NCBI RefSeq assembly: GCF_036250675.1
Contig: NZ_CP109592.1
Span: forward strand, 1,798,001-1,862,000
Direction: 5' to 3'
Length of the DNA: 64,000 nt
Source of the DNA: Streptomyces sp. NBC_01689
GTDB lineage: Bacteria > Actinomycetota > Actinomycetes > Streptomycetales > Streptomycetaceae
In this document: one piece after another, positions 1-8,312 of the stretch
Position numbering within the stretch: the first letter of the stretch is position 1
Layout: the number at the start of each line of letters is the position of its first letter
Notes under the pieces: generated by a model
Seen by the model: the letters and a program-made list of their open reading frames with translations, nothing else
What the model was told of the DNA's origin: nothing
Databases searched by the model: none
Translations under genes and position numbers: made by a program

Positions 1-144
1 CTGCTGTGGCGGCGTATCGTCCACCAGCACGAACACGGCGTCGACCTCAAGGAGTTCACCCGGCTCGGCCTGATCGCCGTGCCGGCCGCGCTGGTCCCCG
101 CCGTACTGGCACTGTGGACCTCGCTCCACGTCATCGGAGGCTGA
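1..144 (+). CDS. C-terminal end of an SLC13/ArsB-type membrane transporter (partial)
   Basis: The first 47 codons are open in frame 1 and end at TGA 142-144. The encoded tail (LLWRRIVHQ, then a basic stretch and a hydrophobic helix LIAVPAALVPAVLALW) is what I expect at the end of ArsB/NhaD-type (SLC13-like) permeases, where a short loop with Trp-Arg-Arg precedes the last membrane helix. The start lies outside the window. A stress-type protein gene follows after only 16 bases and is probably co-transcribed. Family assignment rests on a short tail and is moderate at best; substrate unknown. Confidence 0.5.
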   Translation: MLWRRIVHQHEHGVDLKEFTRLGLIAVPAALVPAVLALWTSLHVIGG

Positions 145-160
145 ACGGAGGACGCTGCGC

Positions 161-655
161 ATGCGGGTGATCGCCTGGCTCGTCGAAGGGACCTGGCCGG
201 CTTGTGTGGACGCGGTGCGCGAGCACGCGCCGCACGCTACCGAGATCGTGCTGCTGCACGTCAGCGAGCCCGGGGTGGCCGGTCTGGCGCACGGCGCGTT
301 CGCCGGGCTGCTCGGCCGGGGCCACCGGGAACGCGACCCCGAGGCCCTGCTGGAGGATCTCGGCGCCTCCTCGGCCGTACAGCTGCTGGACGCGGCGGCC
401 GAGCGCCTGGACCGCCCGTGCGAACGGCTGGAGCGGGCCGGCCGGGCCGAGCGGGAGGTGGTCGCCGCCGCCGACGGCGCCGATCTGCTCGTACTCGCCC
501 GTGACGGCGACCGGGCCCGGCTGGGCCCGCACAGTCTGGGCCCGGCCGGACGGTTCGTCGTCGACCACGCGCCCTGTCCGGTGCTGCTCGTCTGGCCGGA
601 ACCGGCCCCGGACGTCACGACCCTGCCGCCGCCTCCCCCGCACCACCACCCGTAG
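161..655 (+). CDS. Universal stress protein (UspA)-like protein
   Basis: A 164-aa cytoplasmic protein. The N-terminus MRVIAWLVEG, a central EIVLLHVSEP strand, and the C-terminal pattern GADLLVLARDGD, LGPHSLGPAGRFVVDHAPCPVLLVW match the USP fold, in which a GxxG(S/P) and VxxHAxCPVLLV end forms the nucleotide-binding edge. A Pro/His-rich tail (PPPPPHHHP) follows. ATG at 161 is preceded by a GGAGG-like sequence about 10 bases upstream and sits just behind the transporter fragment, so the two may be co-transcribed. Its last 41 bases overlap the convergent AraC gene. The exact role cannot be read from sequence. Confidence 0.75.
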   Translation: MRVIAWLVEGTWPACVDAVREHAPHATEIVLLHVSEPGVAGLAHGAFAGLLGRGHRERDPEALLEDLGASSAVQLLDAAAERLDRPCERLERAGRAEREVVAAADGADLLVLARDGDRARLGPHSLGPAGRFVVDHAPCPVLLVWPEPAPDVTTLPPPPPHHHP

Positions 656-1565
656 CGGAACGGCCGGACACGGACCCGCGGACGTCACGGCGGTAGGCGC
701 CCGGCGGGGTTCCGTAGTGCCGCCGGAAGGCCCGGTGGAAGTGGGGGGCGCCGGCGAATCCGGAGAGCGCGGCCACCCGTTCCACCGGCAGCCCGGTGGT
801 CTCCAGGAGCCGGGCCGCGTGCAGCAGCCGGGCCTCGCGCAGCACCCGCATCGGGGAGCGGCCGACCTGCTCGGTGAAGAGGTGCGCGAACCGCGACGGC
901 GAGAGAGCGACCGCCCCGGCCAGCGAGTCGACGGTGTGCGCCGCGCCCGGGTCGGCGGCGATCAGGGCCTCCGCCCGCAGCACCCGGGCGTCCGCGCCCG
1001 CCCGGCCGGCCTCCGTGCGGGCGGTGCCCAGCAGCACGATCTCCTCCAGGGAGCACAGGGCCAGTTCCCTGGCCGCCGTGCCGTGCGCGACCGCCACCGC
1101 GCCGGCGGCCGGGTCCGCGTCACCGGGCGGTTCGCCGTCACCCGTCCAGCGGGCGTCGGCGAGCATCCGCCGGAACGCCGACGCGATACGGTCCCGGCTC
1201 CGCGCCGGCCGCACGGCGTACACCCCGTCGTCGAGGGCGTACGGCCGCAGCCACCGGTCCCAGGACGGCCTGGCCCGGCAGTGGGTCCACCAGAACGCCC
1301 AGTGGTCGGCGCCCGGTTCGACGCCGTAGCGGTGCGGTACGCCGGGTCGCAGGACCACCAGGTCGCCGGGGCCGGCCGTGGTCCGGGTCGTCCCCTGCCG
1401 GAGGCTCCCCCGTCCGGCCGTGGTCCAGGTGAACAGCCAGCTGTCGCTGCCGTGCGGCCGGTGGACGCGGTATCCCGGCCGCCGGTCGTGGCGTCCGACG
1501 GTCACCAGGCCCGGCGGCGGGGACGGGACAGCAGGCTCGGGCAGGACGTCAGCACGCACGGGCAT
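615..1565 (-). CDS. AraC-family transcriptional regulator
   Basis: A 316-aa regulator. Residues about 20-110 form an AraC ligand-binding cupin (GSLRQGTTRTTAGPGDLVVL, then PHRYG). Residues about 200-300 form two helix-turn-helix motifs, with the signatures VDSLAGAVALSPSRFAHLF and FAGAPHFHRAFRRHYGTPPGAYR. I chose ATG at 1565 (MPVRADVLPE) rather than more upstream in-frame starts because those would run into the divergent dioxygenase gene 64 bases away. That shared 64-bp promoter region suggests it controls the dioxygenase. It converges on and overlaps the stress-protein gene at its 3' end. Ligand unknown. Confidence 0.85.
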   Translation of the reverse strand: MPVRADVLPEPAVPSPPPGLVTVGRHDRRPGYRVHRPHGSDSWLFTWTTAGRGSLRQGTTRTTAGPGDLVVLRPGVPHRYGVEPGADHWAFWWTHCRARPSWDRWLRPYALDDGVYAVRPARSRDRIASAFRRMLADARWTGDGEPPGDADPAAGAVAVAHGTAARELALCSLEEIVLLGTARTEAGRAGADARVLRAEALIAADPGAAHTVDSLAGAVALSPSRFAHLFTEQVGRSPMRVLREARLLHAARLLETTGLPVERVAALSGFAGAPHFHRAFRRHYGTPPGAYRRDVRGSVSGRSATGGGAGEAAAGS

Positions 1566-1629
1566 CCTCCGGGGCGGGGCGTCCGCCTGGCGTGGGACAT
1601 CTCGGATCCCGAGCGGAAGGGACGGTCGG

Positions 1630-2451
1630 ATGACGGTCACGGACAGGAGCGGGCGGCGCCCGTACGGGTGGGAGCACGAGTTCGAGGACAACGGCTTCGT
1701 GGTGGTCCGCGGGCTGTTCGCCGGTGCCGAGATCGACGCACTGTGCGCGGAGTTCACGGCGCTGCACGCCGCCGGGCCGGTGCCGGGGCACTTCGAGCCC
1801 CGCGCCACGGGGACCGGCCGGCCGGCCGATCCGCTGCACAGCCACCCCCGGGTGATGCATCCGCACCGGATCAACGCGCTGTCCCGGCGCACGCTGCTCG
1901 ATCCGCGGCTGCGGATGATCCTCGAAGCCCTGCTGGGCGAGGAGGTCCTGGCCGCGCAGAGCATGTTCTACTTCAAGCCGCCCGGCGCCCGGGGCCAGGC
2001 GCTGCATCAGGACAACTTCTATCTGCGGGTGGAGCCCGGCACCTGTGTGGCCGCCTGGATCGCCTGCGACACGATCGACCGGGACAACGGCGGGCTGGAG
2101 ATCGTGCCGGGTACCCACCGGATGGAACTGTTCTGCCCGCAGGAGGCGGACGAGAGGCTCTCGTTCGTCCGGGAGTACGTCCCGCCGCCGCCCGGCCTCG
2201 CGGCCGTGCCGGTCGACATGGCACCGGGTGACGTGCTGTTCCTCAACGGCAGTCTGATGCACGGTTCGGGTCCCAACCGCAGCGCCGGCCGTTTCCGCCG
2301 GAGCTTCATCGGCCACTACGTCGGACGGTCCACGGCCCGCATCGGCGGCCACTACCGCACCCTCACGATGAACGGCGAGCCGGTCGCCCTTCCGGAGAGC
2401 GAGGGCGCCGGCCCGTGCGGTGACGAGTTCGCCGCCGTGCCACCGCACTGA
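1630..2451 (+). CDS. Phytanoyl-CoA dioxygenase (PhyH) family protein
   Basis: A 273-aa Fe(II)/2-oxoglutarate-type oxygenase. The metal-binding triad is visible: HQDNF (His and Asp of HxD) about residue 124 and a distal His in LMHGSGPN about residue 213, with the Arg-rich segment RFRRSFIGHY supplying the likely 2-oxoglutarate contact. DRDNGGLEIVPGTHR is the family's conserved turn. ATG 1630 follows a GGAAGGGAC ribosome site; the frame is open upstream but the region is shared with the divergent AraC gene. Members hydroxylate very diverse substrates, so the substrate is not inferable. Probably regulated by the neighbouring AraC protein. Confidence 0.85.
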   Translation: MTVTDRSGRRPYGWEHEFEDNGFVVVRGLFAGAEIDALCAEFTALHAAGPVPGHFEPRATGTGRPADPLHSHPRVMHPHRINALSRRTLLDPRLRMILEALLGEEVLAAQSMFYFKPPGARGQALHQDNFYLRVEPGTCVAAWIACDTIDRDNGGLEIVPGTHRMELFCPQEADERLSFVREYVPPPPGLAAVPVDMAPGDVLFLNGSLMHGSGPNRSAGRFRRSFIGHYVGRSTARIGGHYRTLTMNGEPVALPESEGAGPCGDEFAAVPPH

Positions 2452-2453
2452 CC

Positions 2454-3404
2454 TCACTCCTCCGGTTCGGGCAGCGCGTACCGGAAGGGGACCGAGGCGG
2501 GATCGGTGAGCGCCTCGGCCGCGAACGCGAGGACCGCCGCCGCGACCGCGCCGGGGTTCTCCAGGAGCATCGCGTGCGTGCCGTCGATCCCGACGACCCG
2601 CACATGGGTCCGCCGTGCGGCCAGTGCCGTGAGATCCCTGGCGAGCCCCATCCCGTAGGCCCTCGTCAGCTCGTCGAACCACTCCCTGCCCGGGGCCGGG
2701 GGTGTCGGGCGGAGCGCGCGTCCGAGCAGCAGCGGGCGGTCCATGCGCGCGAAGAGATCGAACAGGTCGAGCGAGTCGATCTCCGCCAGCACCGCGAGCA
2801 TGTCGTCCCGCAGCGGCCTCGACTCCAGCCGCCCGTCCGGGGTGTGGCGCACGGAACGGAGCAGCGCCTTCTCCAACAGCTCGTACGGGATGCCGAGTTC
2901 CCCGGACAGGGCGCGCTCCCGCGCGAGCAGGTTCTGCAGCCCGTCGACGGGCAGCGGGCCGCCCCGCAGCCCGTCCCGCACCGACTCCCTCACCCGGACG
3001 AGCCGTTCGGCGACCACCGCCGGGTCGAGGCCCACGTACTGGTCGGGCCGGCCCCAGCCGAATCCGTCGAGGTTCGCCGCGCCGGGTGTGACCTCCGGGT
3101 GGTCCAGCGCGTAGCGCACCGCGATCATGCCGCCGAGCGAGTGTCCGACCGGCAGCGCGTCGGGGAGACCGTACTCGTCGAGGACCCCCTCGATGTCCTC
3201 GACCACCCGGGCCAGGCTCCAGGGTCCGGCGGGCGACAGACCGTGTCCGCGCAGGTCGACGGCGAGCACCCGGTGCCGTCCGGTGAGGCGCGGGGCGACG
3301 GCGGCCCAGTCGGCCAGCGTGCGGCCGGCTCCGTGCAACAGGATCAGCGGCGGCCCGTCGCCCCCGTGGTCGTGGACGGCCAGTGCGATGCGGTCTCCGG
3401 TCAT
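2454..3404 (-). CDS. Alpha/beta-hydrolase
   Basis: A 316-aa cytoplasmic alpha/beta-fold hydrolase. It has LILLHGAGRT (oxyanion loop, about residues 20-29), the nucleophile elbow GHSLGG with Ser89, and a C-terminal GIDGTHAML carrying the catalytic His; a cap region of about 120 residues lies between. It converges on the dioxygenase with 2 bases between stop codons. The closest families are epoxide-hydrolase/haloperoxidase-like esterases. No partner gene fixes the substrate. Confidence 0.85.
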   Translation of the reverse strand: MTGDRIALAVHDHGGDGPPLILLHGAGRTLADWAAVAPRLTGRHRVLAVDLRGHGLSPAGPWSLARVVEDIEGVLDEYGLPDALPVGHSLGGMIAVRYALDHPEVTPGAANLDGFGWGRPDQYVGLDPAVVAERLVRVRESVRDGLRGGPLPVDGLQNLLARERALSGELGIPYELLEKALLRSVRHTPDGRLESRPLRDDMLAVLAEIDSLDLFDLFARMDRPLLLGRALRPTPPAPGREWFDELTRAYGMGLARDLTALAARRTHVRVVGIDGTHAMLLENPGAVAAAVLAFAAEALTDPASVPFRYALPEPEE

Positions 3405-3516
3405 GTCCTGACCATAGGGCCCGGGTCGGGGCTCCCCGGGGACATCGCGTGTCGGTGATCACTCCGGGGACCTCCGGCGGGGCGCGGCCTTGACGCGGGC
3501 GGCGTGGAGGCGATTT

Positions 3517-3609
3517 GATCCTGGCGTGCCGAGGCGTGCAGCCGGGCACCCAGAGGTGCGCCCAGCCGGTAACGGACACGGTTCAAGTCCGGCCAAAGTC
3601 GCCAGGATC
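3517..3609 (+). ncRNA. Candidate structured RNA upstream of the GH114 operon
   Basis: GATCCTGGCG (3517-3526) is the exact reverse complement of CGCCAGGATC (3600-3609), a perfect 10-bp closing stem around a 73-base interior. Inside are two small hairpins: GCACC/GGTGC (3546-3550 with 3555-3559, loop CAGA) and CGGAC/GTCCG (3573-3577 with 3587-3591). It lies about 50 bases upstream of the first gene of a sugar-uptake operon, where a cis-acting leader or protein-binding RNA could sit. I do not recognise a known riboswitch class. The interior GGTTCAAGTCC resembles a tRNA T-loop, but the arms do not fold as a tRNA. Confidence 0.35.
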
Positions 3610-3656
3610 GCGGGAGCGTCCGAGGCGGGGTCGTACTCGCGATTGATGGAGCGGAC

Positions 3657-4511
3657 ATGCCCGTCAAACGTGTTCTCCGCGCCGCCGGTCCGGTGACGGC
3701 CGCTGCCCTGATGGCGTTCATGACACTGGTGAGCTGCGCCCCGGGACCGGCGCGCGGCACGCCGTCCGCGCGGCCCGCGGGCTCGGGTCCGAGCCCGCGG
3801 GCCGTACGGCTCCCCCCGCTCCACGCGGGCTTCGACTACCAGATCGGCGGCGCCTACCGGCCGCCGTCGGGTGTCCGCATCGTCAGCCGTGACCGTACGG
3901 CGAAGCCCGCGCCCGGCCTCTACAACATCTGTTACGTCAACGCCTTCCAGGTGCAGCCGGGCGAGCAGCGGCAGTGGCCCGCCGACCTGCTGCTGCGGGA
4001 CACGCGGGGCAGGCCCGTGGTCGACCGTGACTGGGACGAGGTGCTGCTCGACATCGGCACGCCGGCGAAGCGCGAGCGGGTGGCCGCGCGGGTCGGACGG
4101 TGGATCGACGGCTGCGCCGACGAGGGTTTCGACGCGGTGGAGCCGGACAACTACGACAGCTACACCCGTTCCCGGAATCTGCTGAGCGCCGACGACGCCA
4201 CCGCGTTCATCACGCTGCTCTCCGCCCGGGCGCACGCCCGTCACCTGGCCATCGGGCAGAAGAACACCGCGGAGCTGGCCGGGCTGAGAAAGCGGACCGG
4301 TCTCGACTTCGCGGTGGCGGAGGAGTGCGGCGAGTTCGACGAGTGCGGGACGTACGCGAAGGCGTTCCACGACCGGGTCGTCGTCATCGAGTACACCGAC
4401 AGCGGACTGCACAAGGCCCGCGCGCGCTACGGGAAGCGGCTGAGCATCGTGCGCCGGGACGTGGACGTCTCGACGCCGGGCAGCGCGGACTATGTCCGCC
4501 GGACCCACTGA
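3657..4511 (+). CDS. GH114 endo-alpha-1,4-polygalactosaminidase lipoprotein
   Basis: A 284-aa exported lipoprotein. The first 27 residues are a signal peptide ending in the lipobox LVSC (Cys27), followed by a Gly/Pro/Ser linker. The mature part has the GH114 barrel signatures: FDYQIGGAY, YNICYVNAFQ, DWDEVLLDI, GFDAVEPDNYD (acidic catalytic region), AIGQKNTAEL and FAVAEECGEFDEC. The family cleaves alpha-1,4-linked galactosamine polymers. ATG 3657 has GGAG 7 bases upstream. It is the first gene of an operon with an ABC sugar importer (12-base gap) and a GH4 enzyme. The inferred job is cell-surface degradation of a galactosamine-rich polymer to feed the importer. Confidence 0.85.
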   Translation: MPVKRVLRAAGPVTAAALMAFMTLVSCAPGPARGTPSARPAGSGPSPRAVRLPPLHAGFDYQIGGAYRPPSGVRIVSRDRTAKPAPGLYNICYVNAFQVQPGEQRQWPADLLLRDTRGRPVVDRDWDEVLLDIGTPAKRERVAARVGRWIDGCADEGFDAVEPDNYDSYTRSRNLLSADDATAFITLLSARAHARHLAIGQKNTAELAGLRKRTGLDFAVAEECGEFDECGTYAKAFHDRVVVIEYTDSGLHKARARYGKRLSIVRRDVDVSTPGSADYVRRTH

Positions 4512-4523
4512 CGGGGGGCCGTG

Positions 4524-5819
4524 ATGACCTCCTCGATCGCACGTCGCCGGCTGCTCGCCGGCGCGGCCGCCGCCCCGTTCCTCGCCGCCTGCGGTGCCGG
4601 CGCCGCCGACGGCGTCGGTGCCGACGGCACGGTGACCGTCGAGCTGTGGCACGGGCAGAGCGACACTGGCAGGAAGGCCGTGGAGGCGCTGGTCGCCGAG
4701 TTCAACCGCACCCATCCGCGCATCCGGGTGGACAGCGCGGGCGGCGGGGTCCTGTCCGACGCGATGCTCCAGAAGGTGACGGCCGCGCTGGCCTCGGGTT
4801 CCTATCCCGACATCGCCTACATCTTCGGCTCGGACCTGGCCAGTGTCGCGCGCAGTCCCCGGGTCGTCGATCTGACGTCCGCGCTGCACGCGGGCCCCCC
4901 TCCGTGGCGGTCGCTGTGGACCCCGGTGCGGGAGGGGATCACCGTCAACGGCAGGGTCCGGGCCGCTCCCGCGCTGCTCGACTCGCTGGCCGTCGTCTAC
5001 AACAGGAAACTCTTCCGGCAGGCCGGGGTGGACTTCCCGCGGGCCGGCTGGACCTGGGACGAGTTCACCGACACGGCACGCAGGCTGACGGACCCCAGCC
5101 GCGGGGTCTTCGGGACGGGCTGGCCGGGGACCGGCGACGAGGACACGGTGTGGCGGCTGTGGCCGATGGTCTGGGACCTGGGCGGTGACGTGGTGGCTCC
5201 CGACGGCAGGCACATCGGCTTCGCCGAGCAGGGCGTACGGGCGCTGGAGACCCTCGCCCGGCTGAGCCGCGACAAGAGCGTGTACGTCGACCCGAAGCCC
5301 GGCGGCGAGCAGATGTACCAGGTCTTCATGGCCGGCCGGATGGCCATGGTGGGGACCGGGCCCTGGCAGCTCCCGGACATCGTCGCCGCCGGGGTCGACT
5401 ACGGCGTCGTGCCGCTGCCGACCTACAGCGGTCGGCCGGTCACCATCTCGGGCCCGGACACCTGGACGGTGTTCGACAACGGCTCGGCCCGTTCACGGGC
5501 GGCGGTCGAGTTCGTGCGCTGGATGATGCGGCCCGCCCAGGACGCCCGCTGGGATCTCTCGGCGGGCAGTCTTCCGCTGAGTTCGGCCACCGCCGACCGG
5601 CCGGAGTGGCGCCGGCACTCCCGGCGGACCCGGGGCCTCGACGTGTTCACCGAAGCGCTGGCCTCCGCCCGGGTGCGACCGGTGCACGCGGCCTATCCCC
5701 AGATCTCCCAGGCACTCGGCGAGGCCATCGTCTCCGTGCTCCTCGGCAAGGACTCCCCCGCGGGCGCCCTGCGCCGGTGCGCGGACCGGTCCGACGCCGC
5801 CCTGCTCATCCCCCGGTGA
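4524..5819 (+). CDS. ABC transporter sugar-binding lipoprotein
   Basis: A 431-aa extracytoplasmic solute-binding protein of the carbohydrate family (MalE/UgpB type). The N-terminus has a twin-Arg-like RRR and a lipobox LAAC (Cys23). The mature protein begins TVELWHGQSD, followed by NRTHPRIRV and the typical YPDIAYIFGSDLASVARS. ATG 4524 is preferred over GTG 4521 because the GGGGGG ribosome site is 6 bases from it. It lies 12 bases after the GH114 gene and is followed, after a 128-base gap, by two permease genes. No ATPase gene is present, so the importer must borrow one, probably a shared MsiK-type ATPase as in other Streptomyces sugar importers. Confidence 0.9.
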   Translation: MTSSIARRRLLAGAAAAPFLAACGAGAADGVGADGTVTVELWHGQSDTGRKAVEALVAEFNRTHPRIRVDSAGGGVLSDAMLQKVTAALASGSYPDIAYIFGSDLASVARSPRVVDLTSALHAGPPPWRSLWTPVREGITVNGRVRAAPALLDSLAVVYNRKLFRQAGVDFPRAGWTWDEFTDTARRLTDPSRGVFGTGWPGTGDEDTVWRLWPMVWDLGGDVVAPDGRHIGFAEQGVRALETLARLSRDKSVYVDPKPGGEQMYQVFMAGRMAMVGTGPWQLPDIVAAGVDYGVVPLPTYSGRPVTISGPDTWTVFDNGSARSRAAVEFVRWMMRPAQDARWDLSAGSLPLSSATADRPEWRRHSRRTRGLDVFTEALASARVRPVHAAYPQISQALGEAIVSVLLGKDSPAGALRRCADRSDAALLIPR

Positions 5820-5840
5820 CCCGGGCCCCGGCCGGCTCCC

Positions 5841-5864
5841 GCTTCCGCTTCCGCTTCCGCTTCC
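5841..5864 (+). repeat. (GCTTCC)4 tandem hexamer
   Basis: Four exact copies of GCTTCC occupy the gap between the binding-protein gene and the first permease gene. Such a tract could change length by slippage. It lies outside reading frames and about 80 bases upstream of the permease ribosome site. No function is evident. Confidence 0.6.
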
Positions 5865-5947
5865 GTCGACGCGTTCCCCGCGTCACCCGCGTTCCGTCGT
5901 CCGTGCACTGGTGACTCTCAGGTGACTTCCAGGTGAGGGAGGCCGTC

Positions 5948-6910
5948 TTGTCCACTCTGCCCCGCGCCATCACGCTCGCCCCGCAGACCTCGGTGCCCCC
6001 GGCCGCCGCCCGGCGTGCCGCACGCCGTCGCGCCCGCCGTGAGACGGCCACCGCCTGGGGGTTCGTCGGCCCCGCGGTCGTCGTGATCCTCGGTCTCGGC
6101 ATCGTCCCCGTCCTCTGGTCGCTGCTGCTGTCCTTCCGGGCCGACGACCTGGTCACGCCGGGCCGCTGGGTCGGCCTCGACAACTACCGGGCGCTGACCC
6201 AGGACCCCGCCTTCCACACGGCGGTGAGCAACACGCTGCTGTACACCGCCCTGTACGTGCCGCTCAGTCTGCTCGGCGGGCTGGCCCTCGCGCTGGCCCT
6301 GAACCGCCGTCTGCGGTTCGTCGGCCTGTACCGGACGCTCGTCTTCATCCCGTTCGTGGTGTCGGCGACGGCTCAGGGCGTGCTGTTCTCGTTCATCCTC
6401 GACCCGGAGTTCGGGGTCGCCAACTCGCTGTTGCACCAACTCGGCGTCTCGCCCCAGGGTTTCCTCTCGGACCCGGACCAGGCGATCTACCTGCTGGTCC
6501 TCATCTCGTTGTGGAGCGGCGTCGGCTTCTGCGTGGTCGTCTACCTGGCCGCGCTCCAGGACGTGCCGCCCGAACTCGTCGAGTCCGCCCGCATCGACGG
6601 GGCGGGCCGGACGCTGATCCTGCGTCACATCGTGCTGCCGACCCTCACACCGGTCACCGTGTTCCTGCTGCTGTGGCAGGTGATCACGGCGCTCCAGGTC
6701 TTCGACCTGATCTATGTGACGACCAAGGGCGGCCCCCTCGGCTCGACCACGGTCGTCGTCTACTTCGTCTGGCAGCAGGCCTTCCAGACGTTCACCGCCG
6801 GGTACGGGGCCGCGGCGGCGTACGTGCTGGCCGCGGCGCTGATGGTGGCGGGCGCGGCGCTGCGGGTGGTGCGGCGCCGCCAGGACCGTACGGAAGGAGG
6901 CGTCCGATGA
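5948..6910 (+). CDS. ABC sugar permease (MalF-type)
   Basis: A 320-aa inner-membrane permease with six predicted helices, after a basic N-terminus (AARRAARRRARRE). The ATPase-docking EAA loop is clear: ESARIDGAGRTLILRHIVLP. I chose TTG 5948 because GAGGGAGG lies 6 bases upstream; the in-frame GTG at 5933 overlaps that ribosome site. Its stop overlaps the next permease gene (ATGA). It forms the membrane channel with the following gene and works with the lipoprotein encoded upstream. Confidence 0.9.
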   Translation: MSTLPRAITLAPQTSVPPAAARRAARRRARRETATAWGFVGPAVVVILGLGIVPVLWSLLLSFRADDLVTPGRWVGLDNYRALTQDPAFHTAVSNTLLYTALYVPLSLLGGLALALALNRRLRFVGLYRTLVFIPFVVSATAQGVLFSFILDPEFGVANSLLHQLGVSPQGFLSDPDQAIYLLVLISLWSGVGFCVVVYLAALQDVPPELVESARIDGAGRTLILRHIVLPTLTPVTVFLLLWQVITALQVFDLIYVTTKGGPLGSTTVVVYFVWQQAFQTFTAGYGAAAAYVLAAALMVAGAALRVVRRRQDRTEGGVR

Positions 6911-7725
6911 GGACGCGGAGGGTGAACGGCTGGCATCTGCTGCTGGCACCGTTGTCCCTGGGCTTCGCGCTGCCCCTGGTGTGGCTGCTGCTGAGTTCGG
7001 TGATGAGCGACGCGGAGATCAACAGGTTCCCGCCCGCGCTGTGGCCGAAGGGCATCGACCTGGGCGGGTACCGCTATGTGCTCGGGAACGCGCTGTTCCC
7101 GCGCTGGTTCGCCAACTCCTTCCTGGTCGCCTCGGTCGCGGTGGGGTCGAATCTGCTGTTCGGGGCGCTGGCCGGTCACGCGTTCGCGCGGATGCGGTTC
7201 GCCGGGTCGCGGCTGTTGCTCGGGCTGATGCTGGCGACGATGGTGATCCCGTTCCAGCTCACCATGATCCCCACGTTCCTGGTGATGAAGGAGCTGGGTC
7301 TGATCGACACGCTCGGCGCGCTGATCGTGCCGTCCCTGGTCACCCCGTTCGCGGTCTTCCTGTTCCGGCAGTTCTTCCTCTCGCTGCCGCGCGAGATGGA
7401 GGAGGCCGCCTGGATCGACGGGTGTTCGCGGCTGCGGGTCCTCTTCTCCATCGTGCTGCCGCTGGCCAGGCCCGCGTTGGCGACGGTCGCCGTGCTGACG
7501 TTCCTGTCGACCTGGAACGACCTGTCGTGGCCGCTGATCGCGCTCAACCACGACACGCAGTACACGCTCCAGTTGGGGCTGACCACCTTCCAGGGACAGC
7601 ACCACACCCGGTGGTCGGCGGTGATGGCGGGGAACATGATCAGCGTGCTGCCGGTGCTGGTGGCGTTCCTGCTGGCGCAGAAGACGTTCGTGCAGTCGCT
7701 CACGTCGAGCGGCCTGAAGGGGTGA
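6907..7725 (+). CDS. ABC sugar permease (MalG-type)
   Basis: A 272-aa inner-membrane permease and partner of the preceding one. It starts with ATG overlapping the upstream stop (ATGA), with AAGGAGG 9 bases before. The EAA loop EEAAWIDGCSRLRVLFSIVLP and the CUT1-family motif FLSTWNDLSWPLIAL are present. Length and topology (six helices) are normal for the family. The following reading frame begins inside its stop (GTGA), indicating coupling. Confidence 0.9.
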   Translation: MRTRRVNGWHLLLAPLSLGFALPLVWLLLSSVMSDAEINRFPPALWPKGIDLGGYRYVLGNALFPRWFANSFLVASVAVGSNLLFGALAGHAFARMRFAGSRLLLGLMLATMVIPFQLTMIPTFLVMKELGLIDTLGALIVPSLVTPFAVFLFRQFFLSLPREMEEAAWIDGCSRLRVLFSIVLPLARPALATVAVLTFLSTWNDLSWPLIALNHDTQYTLQLGLTTFQGQHHTRWSAVMAGNMISVLPVLVAFLLAQKTFVQSLTSSGLKG

Positions 7726-8312
7726 CCGCCGTGCGGGCCTTCGACCCCGGTGTGACCGGCGACGCGAACCCGGACGGGGTGGCCGGGCCGCCGTCCTGTC
7801 CTCCCACCTCCGGGCAGCGTGACCGGCCCGCCCCGTACGCGGGACCGGTGAGCGGCGGATCCGCCGCCGTCATGGTGCGCGGGGCCGCCCGGCCGGGACC
7901 GCGGGACGCCCCCACGGGCCGGGCCGGCACCGGTCCCGCGGACGCGCTCGTCGGGGACGCGCCGGCGCGAGGCGTCGACGCGGGCTTCCCGGTCACCGGC
8001 CCCGAACCGGCCTCGGCGCTCAGGGTCGTGGTCACCCCCGGGGACGGGGACCGTGCCGTCCGCACCGCGTCGGGGACCCGGCTGCCGCACGCGCCCGTGG
8101 TGCCGGTCGATCCCGTCGGCACCGTGGGCGCCGGGGACGGTTCCGGCGTCAGGTCCGGCGCGGCGACCCCGCCGGGCACGGACCCCGCGTCGGCCCTCGC
8201 CGTGGCCCGCGGTCCGTCCTCCACGCGCGGCCACGGCGGTACGGCGGCGCGGCCCACGTGGGACGAGGCCCGCGCCGCCGCCTCGGACAACTCGCACACA
8301 GGGAGTCACTGA
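7722..8312 (+). CDS. Hypothetical Pro/Gly/Ala/Thr-rich protein between permease and GH4 genes
   Basis: A 196-aa reading frame whose GTG overlaps the permease stop (GTGA) and whose TGA overlaps the GH4 start (TGATG). Both junctions are typical of translational coupling. Codons show the same strong third-position G/C bias as the neighbours. The product is low in complexity (many PG, GD and TG pairs), without signal peptide, membrane helix or catalytic motif I recognise. It could be a genuine operon-specific protein, a diverged remnant of a domain, or inserted non-coding sequence that happens to be open. Confidence 0.4.
   Translation: MTAVRAFDPGVTGDANPDGVAGPPSCPPTSGQRDRPAPYAGPVSGGSAAVMVRGAARPGPRDAPTGRAGTGPADALVGDAPARGVDAGFPVTGPEPASALRVVVTPGDGDRAVRTASGTRLPHAPVVPVDPVGTVGAGDGSGVRSGAATPPGTDPASALAVARGPSSTRGHGGTAARPTWDEARAAASDNSHTGSH

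Noticed and set aside
3517..3609. tRNA gene suggested by GGTTCAAGTCC and a complementary acceptor-like stem
   Set aside because: The T-arm would have only three base pairs, there is no D-arm or 7-base anticodon loop in place, and the closing stem is 10 bp rather than 7.
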